Below, one piece after another: positions 7,465 through 14,327 of a DNA stretch of 25,815 nt. A program made the position numbers and the translations under genes. This DNA comes from JAWVZB01 sp033722375 (GTDB lineage Bacteria; Actinomycetota; Nitriliruptoria; Nitriliruptorales; Nitriliruptoraceae). The stretch's first letter is position 1, and each line of letters starts with the position of its first letter. Location: positions 1-25,815 of the forward strand of contig JAWVZB010000040.1 of NCBI GenBank assembly GCA_033722375.1, in the 5' to 3' direction. The notes under the pieces were generated by a model that saw nothing but the letters and a program-made list of their open reading frames with translations, had not been told where the DNA came from and searched no databases.

Positions 7465-8732
7465 CCGCTCGGATCGCCACGACGACGCTCCCCTCGGGGA
7501 TCCGCGTCGTCACGGAACCGATGGCGTCGGTGCGTTCCGTCGCCATCGGTTTCTGGGTGTCGGTGGGGTCTCGCGACGAGACGCCGCCGGAGCACGGTTG
7601 CTCGCACTTCCTCGAGCATCTGCTCTTCAAGGGGACCGAGCGCCGCAGTGCACGCGAGATCGCCGAAGCCCTGGACGCCGTCGGCGGTGAGATGAACGCG
7701 TTCACCGCCAAGGAGATGACCTGCTTCTACGCCCGGGTCCTCGACCGTCACGCCGACCTCGCGGTCGACGTCCTCGGGGACATGCTGGCCAACGCCACCA
7801 ACGAGCCGGACGACGTCGATGCGGAGCGGCAGGTCGTGCTGTCCGAGATCGACATCCACCACGACTCACCCGACCAGTTGGTGCACTCGTACTTCTCCGA
7901 CCTCGTGCTCGGCGACCATCCGCTCGCCAAGGAGACCCTCGGAACCGTCGAGTCGATCACCGATATGCCGCGCGACCGCATCCACGACTACTTCCAGCGC
8001 AACTACCGCCCCGAGCAGGTGACGGTCACGGTGGCGGGCAACGCCGACCACGACCAGCTCGCGGCCACCATCGACGCTGCCGTCGGCGACCTCGGACGTC
8101 CGGGTGGCGGGGCGGTCGACCGCGACACGCCTGGGGCGACCGGACTCGGCCAGGTCTCGGTGCGGCACCGACCGACCGAGCAGGCACACGTCGTCCTCGG
8201 CGGGGTGGGTCTCCCGATCCACGACGATCGCCGCTACGCGCTCAAGGTCCTGAACTCGATCCTCGGCGGAGGCATGTCGTCTCGGTTGTTCCAGGAGATC
8301 CGGGAACAGCGCGGCCTCGCGTACACGACCTACAGCTGGGTCGCGAGCTACACCGACACCGGCCTGTACGGGGCGTACGTCGGCACCACCCCCGCCAGGG
8401 TGGACGAGGCCCTGAAGGTCATGATCGACCAGCTCGACCACCTCGCCGACACCGTCACGGCCGACGAGGTCGAGCGGGCCAAGGGCTCGGTGAAAGGCAG
8501 CCTCGTGCTCGCGCTCGAGGACACCGGTTCACGGATGACGCGCCTCGGCCGTGCCGCCTGTACCGGCGCGGAGCTGCGCGACGTCGACGAGATCCTGGCC
8601 GACGTCGATGCCGTTGACGTCGACGCGGTCCGGACGGTCGCGACCGAGGTCGTCGACCAGCCACGCGCACTCGCGGTGGTCGGACCGTTCGAGGAGGACG
8701 ACGCCGACCGCTTCGCGGACGTGGTTGCGTGA
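7461..8732 (+). CDS. M16 family zinc peptidase (PepR-like)
   Basis: The 423-residue protein carries the inverted zinc motif HFLEH (H49, E52, H53) with the third ligand E129 exactly 76 residues after H53, as in pitrilysin/processing-peptidase proteins. The C-terminal half contains the family's glycine-rich GGGMSSRLFQEIREQRGLAY block, which binds substrate. One such subunit usually forms a homodimer enclosing a peptide chamber. Actinobacteria keep this gene directly after pnp (pepR in mycobacteria). The GTG start overlaps the pnp stop by four bases, so translation is coupled. Substrate is unknown; the protein has no signal peptide and should be cytoplasmic. Confidence 0.92.
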   Translation: MTARIATTTLPSGIRVVTEPMASVRSVAIGFWVSVGSRDETPPEHGCSHFLEHLLFKGTERRSAREIAEALDAVGGEMNAFTAKEMTCFYARVLDRHADLAVDVLGDMLANATNEPDDVDAERQVVLSEIDIHHDSPDQLVHSYFSDLVLGDHPLAKETLGTVESITDMPRDRIHDYFQRNYRPEQVTVTVAGNADHDQLAATIDAAVGDLGRPGGGAVDRDTPGATGLGQVSVRHRPTEQAHVVLGGVGLPIHDDRRYALKVLNSILGGGMSSRLFQEIREQRGLAYTTYSWVASYTDTGLYGAYVGTTPARVDEALKVMIDQLDHLADTVTADEVERAKGSVKGSLVLALEDTGSRMTRLGRAACTGAELRDVDEILADVDAVDVDAVRTVATEVVDQPRALAVVGPFEEDDADRFADVVA

Positions 8733-8768
8733 TCGCGAGCTCGGCGTGACCGGACGGAAGGAACGACG

Positions 8769-9554
8769 GTGACCATCCGCGTGGGAGTCTCCGGTGCCGC
8801 CGGTCGGATGGGCAGTGAGGTCTGCCGGGCGGTGACCGGCGCGGAGGACCTCGAGCTCGTCTGTGCGGTCGACCCGGACGGGGCGGGAAGGTCGCTTCAG
8901 GAGGTCGCGGGCGTCGGCGAGGGTCTCGAGATCGCCGCCGACCTCGATGCCTTCGTCGACGCCGACACCGACGTGGTCGTGGACTTCACCCACCCGGACG
9001 CGGTCGCCGACAACGTGAGCTGGTACCTCGAGCACGGCCTGCACGCCGTCGTCGGCACCACCGGGATCTCCGACGACGACCTCGAGCGGCTCCGGGCACT
9101 GGCGGCAGACGGCCCCGCCAACGCCTTCTTCGCCCCGAACTTCGCGATCGGGGCGGTGCTCATGATGCGGTTCGCCGAGGAGGCCGCCCGCCACCTGCCG
9201 CACGTCGAGATCATCGAGCTCCACCACGACGGCAAGGCCGACGCCCCCTCCGGTACCGCGCTCGGCACCGCCGATCGGATCGCGGCGGCTCGCGAGGACG
9301 CCCCCGAGCCGGTGATGGGCGAGACCCACCAGGGCGCTCGGGGCGCCGACCGGGAAGGGATCCGGGTGCACTCGGTCCGGCTGCCGGGATTCGTGGCCCA
9401 CCAGGAGGTCGTCTTCGGCGGTGAGGGTCAGACGCTCACGATCCGCCACGACTCGGTCGACCGGGTGTCGTTCATGCCTGGCGTGCTCCTGGCGGTGCGT
9501 CGGGTCGATCAGATCGACGGGTTGGTCGTCGGACTGGACGCCCTGCTCGAGTGA
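8769..9554 (+). CDS. dapB: 4-hydroxy-tetrahydrodipicolinate reductase
   Basis: The 261-residue product has the N-terminal nucleotide-binding loop GAAGRMG (9-15) and the catalytic ELHHDGKADAPSGTA block, with H152, H153 and K156 as the proton-transfer and substrate residues and GT at 162-163 binding substrate. DapB reduces the DapA product with NAD(P)H in the pathway to meso-diaminopimelate and lysine. The GTG start has GGAAGGA at 8756-8762. It lies 36 bases after the M16 gene and may be co-transcribed with it. dapA is encoded about 7 kb downstream, so the two enzymes are split by the PPR-like, ABC, SGNH and ThyX-like genes. Confidence 0.95.
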   Translation: MTIRVGVSGAAGRMGSEVCRAVTGAEDLELVCAVDPDGAGRSLQEVAGVGEGLEIAADLDAFVDADTDVVVDFTHPDAVADNVSWYLEHGLHAVVGTTGISDDDLERLRALAADGPANAFFAPNFAIGAVLMMRFAEEAARHLPHVEIIELHHDGKADAPSGTALGTADRIAAAREDAPEPVMGETHQGARGADREGIRVHSVRLPGFVAHQEVVFGGEGQTLTIRHDSVDRVSFMPGVLLAVRRVDQIDGLVVGLDALLE

Positions 9555-9591
9555 GCCGTTCGGGCCGGATCAGCGGCGGAGAACGGTGGCT
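9554..9591 (+). terminator. Candidate terminator after dapB
   Basis: AGCCGTTC beginning at the last base of the dapB stop pairs with GAACGG and GCT (two-base bulge), with an inner GCCG/CGGC stem. No T-run follows. It separates dapB from the next gene, whose candidate -10 box lies just downstream. Confidence 0.35.
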
Positions 9592-9597
9592 GGCAGG

Positions 9598-9603
9598 TAG
9601 GGT
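9598..9603 (+). promoter_or_regulatory. Candidate -10 box for the PPR-like gene
   Basis: TAGGGT fits TANNNT and would start transcription about 66 bases before the GTG at 9676. No -35 is recognisable, so support is positional. Confidence 0.25.
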
Positions 9604-9675
9604 CGGCACGCGGCCGACGGCCGGCCGTCCACGGTGCGCGTGGGCCAGCGCACGCCGCAACCGAAGAGATCTGCC

Positions 9676-11577
9676 GTGACCGAACCGGAGCACGACAAGT
9701 ACACCGAGGCGCTGCGACGCTTCGCCGGCGCCGGCGACACCCGGATGGCCAAGAGCGTGGTCGCATCCATGCGACAGCGCGGGGTCCCCATCGAGGGCCA
9801 CCACTACCGGCTGTTGCTCAAGGCGCTGCTCGACCGCAAGGAGATCGACGAGGCGCTCGAGCTCGTCCAGGAGATGCGGGCTGCCGGCCACGAGGTCGAG
9901 CCCGCTACGCGCTACGACATCGCGATCGCACACGCCAGGAGCGGCCGCGCCGAGCGGGCCGCCCAACTCATCGGCCAGCTCCGCGAGGAGGGCCACGAAC
10001 CGGCTCCCTCCCACGCCCCCGGCATCCTGAGCCTCCACCTCGCCCGCAAGGACTTCACGGCTGCCCGGGCGGTGCTGCGACAGATGGCCGAACGCGGGCA
10101 GGCGGCGCAGCCCAACGAGTACCGAACGCTGCTGGCCGACATCCATGAACGGCGGGCCATCAACGACGCCTTCTCCCTCGTCGAGTCCATGCTCCGGGTG
10201 GAGCGTCCACCCTCCGCACAGCAGGCCACTGAGCTCGTCACGATGATGGCGCGGGCGGGCCATGCCGACCGCGGGGCCGACCTGCTGGATCGTTTCCGTG
10301 AGGCGGGTGTCGAGGTCGACCCGGACGTCTACACCGAGCTCGTCCGAGGGCACGCCAAAGGCGGCGACACGGACGCGGTCGCCGCGACGTTGGAACGCAT
10401 GCAGGACCGTGGTCTCGAGATCACGAGCTTCCATCGCAACGCGCAGCTCCGCGCACACATCGAGCAAGGGGACGCCGCTGCCGCCTGGAACGCCGCCACC
10501 CTCCTGATCGACGAGGGACGGATCCCCTCGGGCCACAACGCCGAGGGCCTGATCGACGTGAGCCTGGCCGCCGGTGAGATCACGCTTGCCAGCGGGGCGA
10601 TCGACTGGATGCTCATCCTGGGTGTGCCCGTTGCGCCGGACAAGCTCGGGGAGATCATCCACGGCCACCTCAAGCAGGACGAGCTCGACACGGCCCTGTG
10701 GCTGTGGCACGAGACCACCCGTCGCGGCATCCCCGGCGACCGCGGCGCCGCCAGGGGGCTGGTCGAGTCGTTGGTCCGGGCCAAGCGGCTCGACGAGGCT
10801 CGTGACCTGCTGGTCGAGCTACGCAAGTCCAAGACCTTGACCCACGGCCACCACTACGGATCGCTGATCGGGGCGCTGATCCGCGCGGACCGGGTCGAGG
10901 ACGCCGTCGCGGTCGTGTTCGACATGCTCGAGCACAAGGTCACCCCGGCGATCAGCGACGCGAGCCGCGTGGTCGGGGCGCTGACCAGGTCGGGGGGCCT
11001 CGAGCGTGCGCTCGAGGTCCTGGATCAGCTCGCCGAGAAGGGGATCACTCTCGACGAACCCACCTACCGCGAGCTGATGTGGAAGTTCGCGGAGAAGGAG
11101 CACAAGGGGAAGTCGGACGAAGCTCCGGCCACCCGGGCGGTGCTCGAGCGCATGACGGCCGCCGGCATCACACCGGACGACCGCCACCAGAAGGCCGTCC
11201 AGTGGGCAACGGGGGAGACCGTGGACCGGCTGCCGGACGAACCGGAGGAACAGGAGGCCACCCCGCCGTCGCGCGAGGAGCAGGACGCGACCCCGCCATC
11301 GCCCGAGGAGCAGGAGGCCACCCCGGCTGCCGCCGACAGCGAGGAACCCGCTGCGGAACCGCCACCCGAACCCGCTCCGAACGAGGAGTCCCCGACCGAG
11401 CCTGCGGCGCCCCAGCCCGCGGCGAGCGAGGAGCCGTCCACGGAGCGGAGCGGTGAGCCGGCCACGGAGTCGCCGGGATCCGAGGCGGACGAGAGCGACC
11501 CCCCGGAAGCAGACACCGAGGGACCGGCTGCTGGAGACACGCCGACCGCCGACGAGGAACCGCCCGCGGACTCCTAG
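9676..11577 (+). CDS. PPR-like 35-residue helical repeat protein with acidic tail
   Basis: The 633-residue product consists of about 13 helix-turn-helix units in unbroken 35-residue phase over residues 6-460. A Gly recurs at 36, 71, 106, 141, 211, 246, 281, 316, 351 and 456, and an Ala at 25, 60, 95, 130, 165, 270, 305, 340, 375, 410 and 445. Units read like pentatricopeptide repeats, for example DVYTELVRGHAKGGD then AATLERMQDRGLEI. PPR arrays bind single-stranded RNA, mostly in organelles, and are rare in bacteria; TPR units are 34 residues and drift differently. A further, longer unit follows to about 505, then a Pro/Glu/Ala-rich acidic tail. No signal peptide or membrane segment is visible, so it is probably cytoplasmic. 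The GTG at 9676 is a choice; another GTG lies at 9634. RNA binding is inferred, not shown. Confidence 0.8.
   Translation: MTEPEHDKYTEALRRFAGAGDTRMAKSVVASMRQRGVPIEGHHYRLLLKALLDRKEIDEALELVQEMRAAGHEVEPATRYDIAIAHARSGRAERAAQLIGQLREEGHEPAPSHAPGILSLHLARKDFTAARAVLRQMAERGQAAQPNEYRTLLADIHERRAINDAFSLVESMLRVERPPSAQQATELVTMMARAGHADRGADLLDRFREAGVEVDPDVYTELVRGHAKGGDTDAVAATLERMQDRGLEITSFHRNAQLRAHIEQGDAAAAWNAATLLIDEGRIPSGHNAEGLIDVSLAAGEITLASGAIDWMLILGVPVAPDKLGEIIHGHLKQDELDTALWLWHETTRRGIPGDRGAARGLVESLVRAKRLDEARDLLVELRKSKTLTHGHHYGSLIGALIRADRVEDAVAVVFDMLEHKVTPAISDASRVVGALTRSGGLERALEVLDQLAEKGITLDEPTYRELMWKFAEKEHKGKSDEAPATRAVLERMTAAGITPDDRHQKAVQWATGETVDRLPDEPEEQEATPPSREEQDATPPSPEEQEATPAAADSEEPAAEPPPEPAPNEESPTEPAAPQPAASEEPSTERSGEPATESPGSEADESDPPEADTEGPAAGDTPTADEEPPADS
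11245..11334 (+). repeat. Three tandem 30-bp imperfect repeats inside the PPR-like gene
   Basis: Three consecutive 30-bp units encode EEQEATPPSR, EEQDATPPSP and EEQEATPAAA. They form the start of the disordered acidic tail. In-frame tandem units like these can change copy number by slippage. Confidence 0.85.
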
Positions 11578-13439
11578 GGCGCGGTCGTGGCGAGCTGGGT
11601 CCGGGCGAGCTCCGCGTAGAGCCCGTCGGCACGGAGGAGCTCGTCGTGGGTGCCCCGCTCGACGATCTCGCCGCCGTCGACGACCACGATCAGGTCGGCA
11701 TCGACGATCGTGGACAGCCGGTGGGCGATCACGATGCTGGTGCGCCCCGCCAGCACATCCCGCAGCGCCTCCTGGACGAGCCGCTCGGACTCCGAGTCCA
11801 GGTGGGCGGTGGCCTCGTCCAGCACCACGATCGCGGGGTCCTTCAGGATCACGCGGGCGATCGCGACCCGTTGCTTCTCGCCCCCGGACAGTCGGTAGCC
11901 CCGCTCGCCGACGACGGTCTCGTAGCCGTCCGGAAGCGCCGCGATGACGTGGTGGATCCGCGCCGCCTGGCACGCCGCGACGAGTTCCGCGTCGGTGGCG
12001 TCCGGCGCCGCATAGCGGAGGTTGTTCGCGATCGAGTCGTGGAACAGGTGCGGGTCCTGGGTGACCACACCGATGGCTCCGCTGACGGCGTCGAGCGTCA
12101 GCTCCCGGACGTCGTGCCCGTCGATCGTCACCGCCCCCGACGTGGCGTCGTAGAGCCGCGGCACCAGCATCGCGAGCGTGGTCTTGCCGGCACCGGATGG
12201 CCCCACGAGCGCCACCATCGTCCCGGGGGCGGCTGCGAGGTCGATCCCGCGCAGGATCCAGCCGCTCTGCTCGTCGCCGTGGTCGCTCGTGGGCCCTTCG
12301 AGGCTCTCGAGCGTCGAGCCGTGCGCTGCCGGGTAGCGGAACCACACGTCGTGGAACTCGACGCGACCGCGGGGGTGGGGCAGGTCTCGTGAGCCGGGCT
12401 CGTCGGCGATCACGTGTGGCAGGTCCAGCACCTCGAACACCCGCTCGAAGCTCACCAGGGCGGTCATGAGGTCGACGCGGGCGTTGCTGAGCTGGGCGAG
12501 CGGGGCGTAGAGCTGGGTGACGTACATCGCCAGCGCGACGACGGTCCCGACCTCGATGGTCCCACCGATCGCGAGACGGCCCCCCACCAGGTAGACGATC
12601 GCGGTCGCGAGCGACCCGATGAGGCCGAGCGCGGCGAACAGCAGCCGCCCGTGCATGGCGGAGCGCACGCCGATCTCGGCCACGCCGCTGGCGCGTCGGT
12701 GGAACAGCGCCGACTCCTGCTCGGCGCGACCGAACAACTTGACGAGCATCGCGCCGGCGACGTTGAAGCGCTCGGTCATCGTCGAGTTCATCTCGGCATC
12801 GAGCCGCATCCGCTGGCGGGAGAGCTGCTGGAGCCGTCGGCCGACGATCCGGGCGGGTACCACGAACAGCGGCAGCAGCGCGACCGCGATCAGCGTGACG
12901 CGCCACTCCATCGCGAACATCGCCGACAGGGTGACCGCGACCCCGATGATGTTGTCGACGATTCCGCCCAGGGTGCCCGTGAGCGCTCGCTGCGCCCCGA
13001 TCACGTCGTTGTTCAGCCGGGTGATGAGCGCCCCGGTCTGGGTCCGGGTGAAGAAGGCGATCGGCATGGCTTGGACGTGCTCGTAGAGCAGCGTGCGAAG
13101 GTCGAGGATGAACTCCTCGCCGATCGAGGCCGACAGGTAGCGCTGCGCCAGGCTCGTGAGCGCCATGCCGATCCCCACCGCGAGCATGCCCACGAACAGC
13201 CACGTGAGGAGTTGCGTGTCCCCGGTCGGGATAGCCCGGTCGATCGCGACGCGCACGAGCTGTGGCGTCAGCGCCCCGAGGCCGGCGCCTACGACGATCA
13301 GGCCGACGAACCCCGCCAGTCGCCTGCGATAGGGCGTGGCGAGTCGCCAGGCGCGGCGGATGACCTCGCGATCCACGTCCTTGTGGCGCAGCTCGGGGTC
13401 GCCCAGGGGACGCAGCCGGACCCAACCGATGTGAGACAC
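11574..13439 (-). CDS. ABC exporter half-transporter (fused membrane and ATPase domains)
   Basis: The 621-residue protein has an N-terminal six-helix type I exporter domain (about 40-330) and a C-terminal ATPase. The ATPase shows an A-loop Tyr in WFRYP, Walker A GPSGAGKTT at 413-421 (K419), signature LSGGE at 517-521, Walker B IVVLDEATA at 537-545 and H573 in the switch region. It should work as a homodimer or with a partner, exporting lipids, drugs or peptides; the cargo cannot be read from the sequence. The GTG start has GGAG five bases upstream. About 22 residues, rich in Gly, Ser, Glu and Asp, are inserted between the A-loop and the ILRGIDL strand. Its stop overlaps that of the PPR-like gene. 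Confidence 0.93.
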   Translation of the reverse strand: MSHIGWVRLRPLGDPELRHKDVDREVIRRAWRLATPYRRRLAGFVGLIVVGAGLGALTPQLVRVAIDRAIPTGDTQLLTWLFVGMLAVGIGMALTSLAQRYLSASIGEEFILDLRTLLYEHVQAMPIAFFTRTQTGALITRLNNDVIGAQRALTGTLGGIVDNIIGVAVTLSAMFAMEWRVTLIAVALLPLFVVPARIVGRRLQQLSRQRMRLDAEMNSTMTERFNVAGAMLVKLFGRAEQESALFHRRASGVAEIGVRSAMHGRLLFAALGLIGSLATAIVYLVGGRLAIGGTIEVGTVVALAMYVTQLYAPLAQLSNARVDLMTALVSFERVFEVLDLPHVIADEPGSRDLPHPRGRVEFHDVWFRYPAAHGSTLESLEGPTSDHGDEQSGWILRGIDLAAAPGTMVALVGPSGAGKTTLAMLVPRLYDATSGAVTIDGHDVRELTLDAVSGAIGVVTQDPHLFHDSIANNLRYAAPDATDAELVAACQAARIHHVIAALPDGYETVVGERGYRLSGGEKQRVAIARVILKDPAIVVLDEATAHLDSESERLVQEALRDVLAGRTSIVIAHRLSTIVDADLIVVVDGGEIVERGTHDELLRADGLYAELARTQLATTAP

Positions 13440-13489
13440 ACGTGCTCCGATCTGGCGCGGCAGGGTACGGACGGGGCGTGACAGCCACG

Positions 13490-13495
13490 TAGGCT
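13490..13495 (+). promoter_or_regulatory. Candidate -10 box for the SGNH hydrolase gene
   Basis: TAGGCT fits TANNNT in the 108-base divergent region between the ABC gene and the hydrolase gene, and would give a leader of about 45 bases. No clear -35 was found. Confidence 0.3.
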
Positions 13496-13547
13496 GCCGT
13501 CACTGATCCGGGGGTCTCCAACGCCGTCCGAACGCCTGACCTTCCCG

Positions 13548-14291
13548 ATGCGCGTGCGCCGCGCGCTCCTCGCCGCCGTGGGGCTGGTCCTGGCCGTGGT
13601 GGTCTACGACCTCGCTGCGGTCCTGCGACTCCGGTCGCGGGCTCCCGACCCACCTGCCCCGCTCGACCACGACGGTCGTATCGGCACGGGGCCGGGGGAG
13701 GAGGCGATCCGGCTCGTGATCCTCGGGGACTCCGCGGCGGCCGGCTACGGGCTGGATGATCCCGACGAGGCCTATCCGCGAGAGCTCGCCCAGCGCCTCC
13801 ACGAGCAGCGGGGCGTCCCCGTCGATCTGGTGTCGTTCGCGGAGGACGGGGCGCGGATCGCCGATCTGATCGCCACCCAGGTCCCGCGTATCCCCGCGGA
13901 CGCCGACGTCGTCGTGCTCGCCGCCGGGGTGAACGATGCGCTCGGTCGCCGACCGCCGGAGGCCGTGGAAGCGGACACCGTGGCGCTGATCGAGGCCGTC
14001 GCCGATCGCGTTCCCGACGCGGACGTTCTCGTTGTTGGCTGCCCTGACCTCCACACCGCACCCGGCTTCCCGTGGCCCCTCGACCGGCTGGTGGGCTGGT
14101 CGTGCCGCCGGACGTGCGGGGCGCAGCGCCGGGCGGCGCAAGGGCGACCTGTCCGGTTCGTGTCCTATCCGACGCCACCCACCGTCGAGATGTACGGGGC
14201 GGACGGCTTCCACCCGGGCGCGCTCGGACAAGCCGCCGCGGCCGAGGCTGCGGTGGCGGCCCTGGACCTCGGCGCCGGCGACCATGGCTAG
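13548..14291 (+). CDS. Membrane-anchored SGNH/GDSL hydrolase
   Basis: The 247-residue protein starts with a basic n-region (MRVRR) and a hydrophobic helix at about 6-24, which should act as an uncleaved anchor or signal. The SGNH blocks follow: GDS at 60-62 with nucleophile S62, G101 in AEDGARIADL, N129 in GVND, and D219 and H222 in DGFHPG. Family members are esterases, lipases or acetylhydrolases for lipids, glycans or cell-wall substrates, and the specificity here is unknown. The domain probably faces outside the membrane. It diverges from the ABC exporter gene and is followed closely by the ThyX-like gene, whose candidate -10 box lies at its stop codon. Confidence 0.88.
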   Translation: MRVRRALLAAVGLVLAVVVYDLAAVLRLRSRAPDPPAPLDHDGRIGTGPGEEAIRLVILGDSAAAGYGLDDPDEAYPRELAQRLHEQRGVPVDLVSFAEDGARIADLIATQVPRIPADADVVVLAAGVNDALGRRPPEAVEADTVALIEAVADRVPDADVLVVGCPDLHTAPGFPWPLDRLVGWSCRRTCGAQRRAAQGRPVRFVSYPTPPTVEMYGADGFHPGALGQAAAAEAAVAALDLGAGDHG

Positions 14292-14294
14292 TCT
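14289..14294 (+). promoter_or_regulatory. Candidate -10 box for the ThyX-like gene
   Basis: TAGTCT overlaps the SGNH hydrolase stop codon. A start about seven bases later would fall after the upstream GTG at 14298 and leave a 27-base leader with GAGGA before ATG 14328. This favours the ATG as the start. Confidence 0.4.
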
Positions 14295-14327
14295 CGGGTG
14301 ACGCGAGCCACACCGCCCGAGGATCCG

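Noticed and set aside
10819..14313. 1164-codon minus-strand open frame across the PPR-like, ABC, SGNH and ThyX-like genes
   Set aside because: It is an Arg/Pro-rich translation with no domain. It lies in another frame of the ABC exporter gene and antisense to three real genes. High GC makes stop codons rare.
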